From NCBI RefSeq assembly GCF_002135295.1, contig NZ_NEGG01000006.1, positions 1 through 64,000 of the forward strand: a stretch of 64,000 nucleotides of DNA. The letters run 5' to 3'. The stretch comes from Acinetobacter sp. ANC 5054 (GTDB lineage Bacteria; Pseudomonadota; Gammaproteobacteria; Pseudomonadales; Moraxellaceae). Of this stretch, positions 53,688 to 62,634 are shown in pieces (the first letter of the stretch is position 1; every line of letters starts with the position of its first letter). Under the pieces are notes generated by a model. That model was not told the DNA's origin. It made no database searches and saw nothing but the letters and a program-made list of their open reading frames with translations. The position numbers were made by a program, and so were the translations under genes.

Positions 53688-55472
53688 ATGATGCGAACTC
53701 ATTACTGCGGTTCTTTAACCGAAGCTCAAATTGACCAAACCGTTACATTATGCGGTTGGGTACATCGTCGCCGTGACCACGGTGGTGTAATCTTCCTTGA
53801 CATGCGTGACCGTGACGGTCTTGTTCAAGTGGTTATTGACCCAGATACTCCAGAAGCTTTCGCAACTGCAGACAAATCACGTTCAGAATTCGTATTAAAA
53901 ATTACAGGCCGTGTACGTCGTCGTTACGAAGGTACTGAAAACGCGAATATCGTGAGTGGTCAAATCGAAGTTTTAGGCAAAGAAATTGAAGTTCTTGCTG
54001 CTTCTGAGACTCCTCCATTCCCATTGAATGACGAAAATACCAATATTTCTGAAGAAGTACGTTTGAAATATCGTTTCCTCGATATTCGTCGTCCAGAAAT
54101 GTTAGATCGTTTACGTTTCCGTTCTAAATTGACTAACCTGATTCGTAACTACTTCGAAGACAATGGTTTCTTAGACGTTGAAACTCCGATCTTGACTCGT
54201 GCAACTCCTGAAGGCGCACGTGACTATTTAGTGCCAAGTCGTGTTTCTAACGGTAGCTTCTACGCACTTCCACAATCTCCACAGCTATTCAAACAGTTGT
54301 TGATGGTTGGCGGTATTGATCGTTACTACCAAATTGCTAAATGTTTCCGTGATGAAGACTTACGTGCTGACCGTCAGCCTGAATTCACACAAATCGACGT
54401 TGAAACATCGTTCATGAGTGACGATGACATCATGGATTTAATGGAACGTTTAACGGTTAAGATGTTCAAAGAACTTCTTAACGTTGAATTCGACAAATTC
54501 CCGCGTATGACTTATGCAGATGCAATGCGTGACTATGCATCTGACAAACCAGATATGCGTATTCCTTTGAAACTTGTTGACGTTGCAGACATGATGCAAG
54601 ACGTTGAGTTCAAAGTATTCGCAGGTCCTGCTAAAGATCCTAAAGGCCGTATCGTTGCGCTTCGCGTACCAGGTGCTGGCGCACTTCCACGTAGCCAAAT
54701 CGACGAATACACTAAATTCGTAGGTATCTACGGTGCGAAAGGCTTGGCTTACATCAAAGTCAACGAACTTGAAAAAGGTATCGAAGGTCTTCAATCTCCA
54801 ATCGTTAAATTCATCGAACCAATCGTACTTGATCTATTGAAACGTGTTGGCGCTGAAAATGGCGACATCGTATTCTTCGGTGCGGACAAAGCGAAAGTTG
54901 TAAACGATGCAATGGGCGCTTTACGTATCAAAGTCGGTCATGACATGAAGCTTGCAACTTGCGAGTGGGCGCCTCTTTGGGTGGTTGACTTCCCAATGTT
55001 CGAAGAAACTGACGACGGCAAATGGACCTCTGTTCACCACCCATTCACGCTTCCAAAATCAAGCGTTGAAGAAGTGAAAAACAACCCAGGTGCTGCATTG
55101 TCTGTTGCTTACGATATGGTATTGAACGGTACCGAAGTTGGTGGCGGTTCACTTCGTATCTTCAACCTAGAAATGCAAAAAGCGATCTTTGAAGCGCTTG
55201 GCATTGGCGAAGAAGAAGCAGAAGAGAAATTCAGCTTCTTGCTTAACGCGTTGAAATTCGGTGCGCCTCCTCACGGTGGTTTGGCATTCGGTCTTGACCG
55301 TCTCGTAATGTTGATGACTGGTGCATCTTCAATCCGTGACGTGATTGCATTCCCGAAAACCAAAACTGCGGAATGTCCTTTAACTCAAGCGCCTGCGCCA
55401 GTTGAAGCGAACCAATTGCGTGACCTTGGTATTCGTTTACGCGAAAAACCAAAAGCTGAAGAAGCTAAATAA
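53688..55472 (+). CDS. aspS: Aspartyl-tRNA synthetase
   Basis: 594 aa. Class II synthetase: N-terminal OB fold for anticodon binding ([26 protein letters not shown]), motif 2 ([16 protein letters not shown]), the GAD insertion domain, and motif 3 ([13 protein letters not shown]). Strong similarity to Acinetobacter AspS, including [14 protein letters not shown] at the start. It can also charge tRNA-Asn in organisms without AsnRS; this cannot be judged here. In Acinetobacter it marks one end of the outer-core locus. Confidence 0.97.
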   Translation: MMRTHYCGSLTEAQIDQTVTLCGWVHRRRDHGGVIFLDMRDRDGLVQVVIDPDTPEAFATADKSRSEFVLKITGRVRRRYEGTENANIVSGQIEVLGKEIEVLAASETPPFPLNDENTNISEEVRLKYRFLDIRRPEMLDRLRFRSKLTNLIRNYFEDNGFLDVETPILTRATPEGARDYLVPSRVSNGSFYALPQSPQLFKQLLMVGGIDRYYQIAKCFRDEDLRADRQPEFTQIDVETSFMSDDDIMDLMERLTVKMFKELLNVEFDKFPRMTYADAMRDYASDKPDMRIPLKLVDVADMMQDVEFKVFAGPAKDPKGRIVALRVPGAGALPRSQIDEYTKFVGIYGAKGLAYIKVNELEKGIEGLQSPIVKFIEPIVLDLLKRVGAENGDIVFFGADKAKVVNDAMGALRIKVGHDMKLATCEWAPLWVVDFPMFEETDDGKWTSVHHPFTLPKSSVEEVKNNPGAALSVAYDMVLNGTEVGGGSLRIFNLEMQKAIFEALGIGEEEAEEKFSFLLNALKFGAPPHGGLAFGLDRLVMLMTGASSIRDVIAFPKTKTAECPLTQAPAPVEANQLRDLGIRLREKPKAEEAK

Positions 55473-55848
55473 TTTTTTACTTCCTTCTTTTTCTCCCTTT
55501 GGGAGGAACATAAAGAGGGAATAAAAAAGCCCTGCAAGTGCAGGGCTTTTTTTTATGTGTTATGGCTTTAAACTCTAATTTTTTAAATTTAAGTCATAGT
55601 TCAAACCAATTTTGATGAATTATGCTAATCACTCAGATACAAAGCACGCTATGATGTAGCGCATACAAGTTAACTTGGCTTAAACGCGCAATTTTGCTTA
55701 GCGATATTGCCATATATATTGATTTATTCTAATTTTTTTTGTTGCATAGATTCTGATCTTTTTCTTTATATTTTCACTTAAAGTGCAAAATCCATTGGCA
55801 AAATTTTCAACACATCCTCTGATAAAATAACCGAGAATCGCAGCTATA
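55473..55848 (+). other. Intergenic region between aspS and the LpxL-like gene
   Basis: 376 bases: after the aspS terminator (55523-55554) the sequence is very AT-rich, with no reading frame or repeat that I recognise. It probably holds the promoter of the cell-surface genes that follow; no clear -35/-10 pair stands out. Confidence 0.5.
55523..55554 (+). terminator. Terminator of aspS
   Basis: AAAAAAGCCCTGC-AAGT-GCAGGGCTTTTTTTT. Confidence 0.88.
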
Positions 55849-56745
55849 ATGTATTTCATTTTCAAAATTCTATCTGTTCTTCCCTTAAGGTTATTACAAT
55901 CTATTGCGTTATTTGCCGCATTTGTACTTTACGTTTTTAATTCTTCGATTAAACGTATTACCACAATTAATATTCAACTGGCTTATCCTGATTTAACACC
56001 CGCTGCACAGCAACACCTTGTCAAAAAAAGCATGCAAAGCCAGTTTCTCACCTACGTAGAATTTATTAAATGCTGGGGTATGCCACCCAGTTATAGCTTA
56101 GATTTATTGAAAAATATTCAAGGTGAATCTGTACTCACTGAGGCTTTAGCCAATAAAAAAGGTGTCATCGTAGTGGTGCCACATTTTGGCTGTTGGGAGC
56201 TACTGAATGCTTGGTTGAATGTCTATACTCAACCCATGATTATGTATAAGCCAAACAAGAACAAAGGCATTAACCGTTATATGCTTGAAGCGCGACAAAA
56301 GTTTAATGCAACCCTCGTCCCGACAGATGAAACTGGCATCCGTGCCATCTTTAAACATCTGAAACAAGGTGGTTTAACGGTCATTTTGCCAGATCATCTT
56401 CCTAAAGCTTCAGGCGGAATCTATTCTAAATTTTTTGGTCAAAATACGTTGACGGTAACTTTGGTATCGAAACTTGCGGCAAAAACCCAATGTAATGTGA
56501 TTGGTTTAAGTTGTATTCGTAATGATGATTTATCCAGTTTTGACCTACAGTGTATCCCACTTTCAGACGACATCTCATCTAAGGATTTACAGCTTTCTGT
56601 TGACAGTTTGAATAGCGCCATGCGCGATATGATTAATCAAGCCCCTGAACAATATATCTGGTCGTATAAGCGTTTTAGAAACTGCTACGGTGGAATTAAT
56701 GTCTATCGAAAGCCTAAAAAGATAAATGTGACCACATCAAATTAG
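55849..56745 (+). CDS. Lipid A acyltransferase family protein (LpxL/HtrB-like)
   Basis: 298 aa. N-terminal membrane segment (about 8-30). The catalytic HX4E motif is HFGCWE (112-117), followed by YKPNKNKGINRYM and LPDHLPKASGGIYSKFFG, both typical of the family. It adds a secondary acyl chain to lipid A or a related lipid. Which of LpxL, LpxM or another cannot be decided. It is the first gene after aspS. Confidence 0.85.
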   Translation: MYFIFKILSVLPLRLLQSIALFAAFVLYVFNSSIKRITTINIQLAYPDLTPAAQQHLVKKSMQSQFLTYVEFIKCWGMPPSYSLDLLKNIQGESVLTEALANKKGVIVVVPHFGCWELLNAWLNVYTQPMIMYKPNKNKGINRYMLEARQKFNATLVPTDETGIRAIFKHLKQGGLTVILPDHLPKASGGIYSKFFGQNTLTVTLVSKLAAKTQCNVIGLSCIRNDDLSSFDLQCIPLSDDISSKDLQLSVDSLNSAMRDMINQAPEQYIWSYKRFRNCYGGINVYRKPKKINVTTSN

Positions 56746-56869
56746 CAATAATCCTCGATTCATAGAAACTAAATAGTTGAATTTATTTGACTTACTTCGA
56801 TTCAATTGAGAAGCGTTTTCAACAGTGGCATAATAGCCATCACTTTCCACTTTGCTGTGAATCTCCCCT

Positions 56870-57094
56870 ATGGCTATGCGTCCTGAAGTTCGCCGTCGTG
56901 CAATCGTTCTAATTGTTTTTGCAGTGGTTCAGTGGTTGTTCATGCGCTATATTTTGGCAAACGAATTATTCAACCTCACCACCTATAACCGCATTGTTTT
57001 CTTCTGCGTGAGTAGTTTGGCTGGTGCATTACTGATTTTTGTCGGTCTGATTTATATGGTCCTGAAGGGCAATGCGGATCTTAACAAAGAGTAA
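56870..57094 (+). CDS. Small two-helix membrane protein
   Basis: 74 aa. Basic N-terminus (MAMRPEVRRRA), two membrane segments (about 12-30 and 42-64). No family recognised. It sits between the acyltransferase and a convergent glycosyltransferase. Confidence 0.65.
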   Translation: MAMRPEVRRRAIVLIVFAVVQWLFMRYILANELFNLTTYNRIVFFCVSSLAGALLIFVGLIYMVLKGNADLNKE

Positions 57095-57111
57095 TTTTAT
57101 AAGGTTTGGCC

Positions 57112-58080
57112 TCATCTCGGGGCCAACTGAATGACCTGTTTTGCCGTATTCCAAATTTCATTACATTCTTGCCATTTTTGATGATTCACAAAATAGGTTT
57201 CTGGCAACCGAATATATGAGCCTTGAATAGCATAAAGCTGCGCTAAAGTATCAATCGCAGTTGAACGTATCGAGTAATATCCTTCAAAACACCAGCCCTG
57301 CTCGTACTGAAATAATTCTAAAATCGTCTCATATTTTAAAATTTTATAACCCAATGCCTCGATTGCATTTAAAGTATTTTTATTCAAATAACGATGCGGT
57401 GCGTAGTAGACAATGCAATTTGGCATCTGTTGTTTAAACTGCGTTAATATTTCTAAATAATCTGCTTCAGATTTTAAATACGTTTCAACTAAGTTCGACC
57501 CAATCAACAAAACGTGATTTTTTTTCACATCAAGTTGACTTACCTGCGTTTTAAAATAGCGGTAATCATTAACGAGCAGTGTGTGCTCTGTTTTTAAGTC
57601 GTCATAAAGCGTAAATAATTTAAGTTGCTTTAAGACCTGTGGATTTTGTTGAATCGCAAACAATGGCTGCGAACGATCTTTATTGTAATAACTTCCACGA
57701 TTCAAGTGATCTACGATCATGCGTGTCTCATTACCATCATCAATCAACCAGTAATTGTCTACATTTAAACAATTCATTAAATGCAGTGGTATATGATGAA
57801 TCATCCCCGTAAACAAATGCTCATAATAACTATTGTTGTGAAAATGCTTTTTTAGTTGAAAGGCATAGAATTTCTTTTTCCATCCCATAAATGGCTGATA
57901 AATAATTCGGCTCCAGCCACTTAACGTCTTTAGCATGCTCTGAATAATGTTTAAATCAGCTTGAGAGCCGTAGACCACCAATAACTCATTTTCAGCATTC
58001 AGTTCAGCAAAGCGTTGCATTGCCTCAAATGCATTAAAAAATTGCAAAGGCGTACGAACAATAAACAATCGTTTTCTCAT
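57112..58080 (-). CDS. Glycosyltransferase, GT52/sialyltransferase-like
   Basis: 322 aa, no membrane segment. FIVRTPLQFFNAFEA at the N-terminus, YWLIDDGNETRM in the middle, YYAPHRYLNK and then YYSIRSTAIDTL near the end follow the pattern seen in GT52 and polysialyltransferase-like enzymes (a TPLQ start, DDG, PHR, and a late STA motif). It probably adds a sugar to the outer core. The sugar is unknown, and no sialic-acid genes are in the window. Confidence 0.55.
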   Translation of the reverse strand: MRKRLFIVRTPLQFFNAFEAMQRFAELNAENELLVVYGSQADLNIIQSMLKTLSGWSRIIYQPFMGWKKKFYAFQLKKHFHNNSYYEHLFTGMIHHIPLHLMNCLNVDNYWLIDDGNETRMIVDHLNRGSYYNKDRSQPLFAIQQNPQVLKQLKLFTLYDDLKTEHTLLVNDYRYFKTQVSQLDVKKNHVLLIGSNLVETYLKSEADYLEILTQFKQQMPNCIVYYAPHRYLNKNTLNAIEALGYKILKYETILELFQYEQGWCFEGYYSIRSTAIDTLAQLYAIQGSYIRLPETYFVNHQKWQECNEIWNTAKQVIQLAPR

Positions 58081-58187
58081 GGCGAATACACTATATTAAG
58101 AATCTGGTTTTTATAATGATCTAAACATTTATTACACATAATTTTATCCATTGCCAATTTCAACATATTGAACGATAGGAATTTTTC

Positions 58188-59231
58188 TTGAAGCACTATT
58201 TTATTCTCAATGATACACGTACCAATCTTCATCATGGCTGCGAAGTGGTAATGAATAATCTCTACAGTCTAATACAAAAAAATAATCCGGATGCCCGTTT
58301 TTCTAAGCTTTGTACAGGTCAAACCATTTCTGAGGAAAAATGGCATGAACTTTTAGAAGATGTTGATGTGGTGATTATTAATGGTGAAGGCACATTACAT
58401 GACGCCGCCCCTTTCGGCGAATTTTTGTTAAAACTGGGTCAAATTGCAAAACAAAAGAATAAGAAAGTTTTTTTAGTGAATAGCACTTGGGAAAATAACC
58501 CAAGCGCATGGAATGAGCTGATTAATGAGTTTGATGGCTTATATGTACGTGATCAAAAAAGTTTAGCGACGTTAAAAACTCAACATCCACATTGCGAATA
58601 TGCCGCAGATTTAACTTTTTATTCAATCCATCAAGCGCATCAGTCCAATACCTCTAAGTCTACATCTGCAATTAGGCCTCAAGTCATTGTAAATGATTCA
58701 GTCTATAGTCATGTTAGTGATGCCTTATTTAACTATGCCAAAAAGCATCAACTTGACTACCATCCCATTACCCGTGAGCTACCTTTATCATCCGATACGA
58801 TTGGCTATAATCCGAAAAAGATGAAAAAGTTGAAACAATATAAACTTTTATCACAGCTCACTTTTGGACTCTATCAACCCCGTCGTTACTATCAAGATTT
58901 CGACTATTGCATAGATGATACCGCAGCTTTTAAGCAAAAAATGCTTGATAGTGATTTGGTCATTACAGGTCGTTATCATTGCTTATGCTTTTGTTTACAA
59001 ATGCAAATTCCTGTTTTGATTGTGGCATCAAACACCTCTAAAACTCAAAATCTACTGAGTGATGCAGGGCTTCGAGATCGACATATTAAGACTGATGATT
59101 TAAACCAATTGTCACTGCAACAGTTGTTAGAAAAAGCCCAGTACAGTGATGAAGAAAAACAGAAGTTAATAGATTTCAGCCTTAATACTCAGCGAAAACA
59201 TGAACAAATATTTGAAAAAATCTGTGCATAA
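58188..59231 (+). CDS. Polysaccharide pyruvyl transferase-family protein
   Basis: 347 aa from TTG at 58188, supported by AGGA seven bases upstream. The family pattern is GxTLHDAAPF following VVIINGEG (near residue 60), and a C-terminal TGRYHCLCFCLQMQIPVLIV (the GRxH motif). It usually adds pyruvate ketals to sugars; some members are glycosyl- or other transferases. A bidirectional terminator follows. Confidence 0.8.
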   Translation: MKHYFILNDTRTNLHHGCEVVMNNLYSLIQKNNPDARFSKLCTGQTISEEKWHELLEDVDVVIINGEGTLHDAAPFGEFLLKLGQIAKQKNKKVFLVNSTWENNPSAWNELINEFDGLYVRDQKSLATLKTQHPHCEYAADLTFYSIHQAHQSNTSKSTSAIRPQVIVNDSVYSHVSDALFNYAKKHQLDYHPITRELPLSSDTIGYNPKKMKKLKQYKLLSQLTFGLYQPRRYYQDFDYCIDDTAAFKQKMLDSDLVITGRYHCLCFCLQMQIPVLIVASNTSKTQNLLSDAGLRDRHIKTDDLNQLSLQQLLEKAQYSDEEKQKLIDFSLNTQRKHEQIFEKICA

Positions 59232-59260
59232 AAAAAGCCGCTCAATGAGCGGCTTTTTTT
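59230..59260 (+). terminator. Bidirectional terminator between convergent surface genes
   Basis: AAAAAAAGCCGCTCA-TGAGCGGCTTTTTTT type hairpin that overlaps the stop regions of both neighbouring genes. Confidence 0.85.
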
Positions 59261-59924
59261 ATGCTTGAGCTTTACGTATTGCATCTAAAGCAGCATCTGT
59301 CACCACCTGCTGACCCAGTGACGATAAATGTGTAGAGTCATCATAATTATTTACTAAGTCTTGGTTAAGCACTTGATAGTTCGGCACGTATAAAACACGC
59401 TTACCATCACTCAATTCTTTTAAGGCTTGGTTATATTTTAAAATACGCGGTTCACGTGATTTGTCCTGATTCGGATATGTCTCAACCAGTAAAATGTATT
59501 TCGCTTTACTGTGCTCAATCATATATCGGATATTGTCGACATATTCTTCATAAGGCACAACATTAGTTTCTCCGACTACACTATGCCAGTGAAATTTACG
59601 TGCATATTTTTTAATTTTTTTAACGAGTTTTCTTAAAAATTTACGCCAAGGTGAATCTGGATAATACAAAACAAACGGCGAACCTTTAAAGGTCAACCAA
59701 CTGTCCACACCACCATACTGAATACTGATGACATCAGCTTCAGCGACATTTTTTAGATTAAAAAATTGAAGGCCTTCACGTGTGCTCGACATGGTATAAC
59801 CATAGTTTTCAACTGCCCAGCCATTCGCCTGAGCAATACGTTCAGGATATGCATTACCGATGTTGTGCACTTCACCTGCTGTATTACAACCACCCAAAGC
59901 AACATAACGAATTGGATTGCTCAT
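59259..59924 (-). CDS. SGNH-hydrolase-like protein with Cys at the nucleophile position
   Basis: 221 aa from the ATG at 59924, preceded by GGAAAA. Block I reads LGGCNTAG where family members have GDSxTxG, so Cys replaces the nucleophile Ser and Gly the Asp. Block III is YGGVDSW without the usual Asn. Block V, DSTHLSSLG, keeps the Asp-x-x-His pair. No signal peptide. It may modify acyl or acetyl groups on surface sugars, or the altered site may mean another role. Confidence 0.65.
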   Translation of the reverse strand: MSNPIRYVALGGCNTAGEVHNIGNAYPERIAQANGWAVENYGYTMSSTREGLQFFNLKNVAEADVISIQYGGVDSWLTFKGSPFVLYYPDSPWRKFLRKLVKKIKKYARKFHWHSVVGETNVVPYEEYVDNIRYMIEHSKAKYILLVETYPNQDKSREPRILKYNQALKELSDGKRVLYVPNYQVLNQDLVNNYDDSTHLSSLGQQVVTDAALDAIRKAQA

Positions 59925-60026
59925 TCTTTTTTCCAAAGTCAGCGACGCACACATTATACGCTAGAAAATAAGCCATGTTACACTATGATGAATTCTGCAA
60001 ATTTATTTCATTTGATGTGAGCCAGC

Positions 60027-60698
60027 ATGCAACCTGATTTCGGTCTATCTTCAGAAACTTACCATGTTCATCATGAAAGCTTAGCCCATCTTCCACAACG
60101 TGATTTTTCATTTATCGCAGAGCATTTAGACTGTGATGCAGTCGTGCTACTCGCATGTGAAGCCAATCAAAATGAAGATTGCATTATTTATTTAAAGCAA
60201 GGTGTTAACTTAAGCCAAGAACGTTTACGTACACGTTTTGCCTTCCAGACCGAAGGTTTCTTTTTTAATTTTTTTGGCTCATTTATTAAGAAAATTAGAT
60301 CACGCCGCCAAAACTTTAGTAGCCAAAATTATCGTATTTTACTCAGTGACATTACTGCAAATGCTTTAGAACGAAATATCAAAACCCCTGAAACCGCATA
60401 TAACTGGACTAGTCGTCGTTGGAAACTCGATGAAGACAAACGTCAGGAACGCTATAGTAAGCTAGAAAATTCTTTTAAAGATTCCGGTTATGACTTTAAT
60501 TTTCCGATGCACATTATGCTATGTCGTTCAATGGGCGTGAAAGATAAGCTGAATCAAGGCCACCACCGCATCATGTTTTGTAAAATTTACAACATTGATG
60601 AAGTGAGTACTAAATTTATTAGCTCAGCATACATGCCGCCCGTATTTCAGCCCTTCTTTAAAAAGTTTATTGAAGTCACAAACTATAAACAGGTTTAA
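60027..60698 (+). CDS. Unrecognised protein in the surface-sugar cluster
   Basis: 223 aa, no signal or membrane segment, many aromatic and basic residues. A late segment QGHHRIMFCKIYNIDEVSTKFI resembles the G-x-HR-x(3)-x motif of ParB/sulfiredoxin-like domains, but the rest does not match any family I know. It converges with the GT4 gene, overlapping it by four bases at the 3' ends. Confidence 0.6.
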   Translation: MQPDFGLSSETYHVHHESLAHLPQRDFSFIAEHLDCDAVVLLACEANQNEDCIIYLKQGVNLSQERLRTRFAFQTEGFFFNFFGSFIKKIRSRRQNFSSQNYRILLSDITANALERNIKTPETAYNWTSRRWKLDEDKRQERYSKLENSFKDSGYDFNFPMHIMLCRSMGVKDKLNQGHHRIMFCKIYNIDEVSTKFISSAYMPPVFQPFFKKFIEVTNYKQV

Positions 60699-61687
60699 CG
60701 TTGCAGATTGTTGATCGCTTCCTGATAAACCGTCACAGTGTTTGATAGCATATGTTGTATCGTTAGATGTTGCTGAGCCAAATAAAATGCAGGTTGGAAA
60801 GCGTCAGCAGGCTGCTCTTGTGCACAATAGTGTTCTATTACATGTTGCAATGCTGCTGCATCATTCGGTTCGCATAAGTATTCATTGGCTAAGAACTCTT
60901 GCATCATCCCAACTCGTGTCCCAATCACCGGTCGCTGTAATAATAATGCCTCACCCAAGGTATATGGCCCACCTTCGCGTAAAGATGAAACGATCAATGC
61001 CTCATGCTCACAAATGAGTTTTTGTATTTCTGTTGAATGCCCAACCAATTTCACACGATCTAGCAAATCATATTCTTGCATCAATTGTTCTAACTGTGAG
61101 CGCTGTTCACCTTCCCCTGCAATAGTCAGATGATGTGGAATTTTGTGCCATGCCTTAAGCAAAACATCAAAACCTTTCACTTCATTTAAACGTCCAATCG
61201 CAATAAATTTTCGGTTTTTTTGAAAGGGTGTTACGGATTCTTTAATTTCAACACCGTTATACACTACCGAAACTTTGCTAGGATCAGGCAGTTGCAGCTT
61301 TAAATGTTCGCTCACCACAATAATTTGATCAAAAGCTTGATTGACTTGATTTTTTTTCTTTTGACCATGCACTGTAACGATACATGGAAATTGAAACCCT
61401 GCCACCATCGATTGTACGAATTGAGCAGTTTTCGCTGCGTGGACATGTAAAACTTCTGGCTGTGTTGCCAATATTTTCTTTTTTAGTTGATATTTAGTCC
61501 ATGGATTATGGCGACTTCCACTCAGATCCATTTCGACAAAATTAACCGCAGGATTCACTAGAGATGAAAATCTCGAATGTGCGATTAAGCTCACTTTGTG
61601 GGTTTGACTCAAGCCATTTGCAAGCTCAATCACATGCTTTTCTAGACCACCATCTTCAGCACTGGCCATAACTAAGCTAATGCGCAT
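60695..61687 (-). CDS. Glycosyltransferase family 4
   Basis: 330 aa. GT-B fold: N-terminal GGLEKHVIELANGL, central IAIGRLNEVKGFDVLLKAW, and the C-terminal SSLREGGPYTLGEALLLQRPVIGTRVG with the EX7E-type motif (EGGPYTLGE). Cytoplasmic; transfers a sugar from a nucleotide donor, most likely to the lipooligosaccharide core. It follows the deacetylase gene on the same strand by three bases. Confidence 0.87.
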   Translation of the reverse strand: MRISLVMASAEDGGLEKHVIELANGLSQTHKVSLIAHSRFSSLVNPAVNFVEMDLSGSRHNPWTKYQLKKKILATQPEVLHVHAAKTAQFVQSMVAGFQFPCIVTVHGQKKKNQVNQAFDQIIVVSEHLKLQLPDPSKVSVVYNGVEIKESVTPFQKNRKFIAIGRLNEVKGFDVLLKAWHKIPHHLTIAGEGEQRSQLEQLMQEYDLLDRVKLVGHSTEIQKLICEHEALIVSSLREGGPYTLGEALLLQRPVIGTRVGMMQEFLANEYLCEPNDAAALQHVIEHYCAQEQPADAFQPAFYLAQQHLTIQHMLSNTVTVYQEAINNLQR

Positions 61688-61690
61688 GTT

Positions 61691-62500
61691 TCACCCCTCG
61701 CGTTTACCTAATTTCAGTCTTAATTTCACCGCAAACATCGAGTCTTTACCACTAATTTTAATACGACGTAATTGCATAAAATCGGGACTAGAATCATCAA
61801 TACCTTCAATGGTGGTCACAGCATTGGTATAGCCTGCTTGTTTTGCTAGTACGACATCACGTTCTGAATATATTCCAAATGGATAAGCAAAACTATGTAC
61901 CGATTTTCCTGTCATTTCTTCTAATTGCTGTTTGGATTGAATTAACTCAGAAAAACACGCTTCATCACTCAATTTATCTAGATTTGCATGAGTCATTGTA
62001 TGTGAGCCAATTTCGACTAAACCGCTATTTGCCAATTGTCGTACTTGTTCATCCGATAATTTCGGCTCACGTGCTAATTCACCACTATTATGATGTGCTT
62101 TTTTATAGGTCGACCAATCTCGATCATGGCGATCGACCACTACATAAATCGTCGCTTTCGCTTGATATTTTTCTAGTATAGGAAAAGCATTTTCTAAATT
62201 ATCCAGATAACCATCATCAAAAGTAATTGCCACGGTTTTCTGTGGGTGATTTCCCCAGTTTTGTTGTAACTCTTGCATAGTCACGAAATGAAAACCATCT
62301 GCTTTCATCCAAGCAATTTGTTTTTCAAATTCTGCTGGCGTTACTCTTAATTTGTTAAATTTCGCTCCATCTATATGTTCACGAACCATGTGATACATCA
62401 AAATTCGTGGCTTTTTCCAGTCCACAGCAGGCTTCCACCATGCATATTTGTAGCTAAAAGCAATCAGCATAATCAACAGGAAAACGACAATATAAATCAC
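61691..62500 (-). CDS. Membrane-anchored polysaccharide deacetylase
   Basis: 269 aa with one N-terminal membrane anchor (1-18). NodB domain motifs: TFDDGYLD (93-100) with the catalytic and metal-binding Asp pair, SHTMTH with two metal His, and FAYPFGIYSERD. It removes N-acetyl groups from a surface sugar on the periplasmic side. Such deacetylases (pda) are regular members of Acinetobacter outer-core loci. Confidence 0.88.
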   Translation of the reverse strand: MIYIVVFLLIMLIAFSYKYAWWKPAVDWKKPRILMYHMVREHIDGAKFNKLRVTPAEFEKQIAWMKADGFHFVTMQELQQNWGNHPQKTVAITFDDGYLDNLENAFPILEKYQAKATIYVVVDRHDRDWSTYKKAHHNSGELAREPKLSDEQVRQLANSGLVEIGSHTMTHANLDKLSDEACFSELIQSKQQLEEMTGKSVHSFAYPFGIYSERDVVLAKQAGYTNAVTTIEGIDDSSPDFMQLRRIKISGKDSMFAVKLRLKLGKREG

Positions 62501-62634
62501 AGGGATAAGCCTTCAAAAGCACTTCCACTATGTTGCCACACGACCTGCCGCATTAAAAGTATCAGTCTAAAAATTACTGAATATGCATAATAAGCACGAT
62601 ACCGTATTTAAAAGGCATTATCTGACAACTAAAA

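Noticed and set aside
53688..55472. Antisense frames in aspS
   Set aside because: Strong codon bias of a highly expressed gene creates them; they lack starts and domains.
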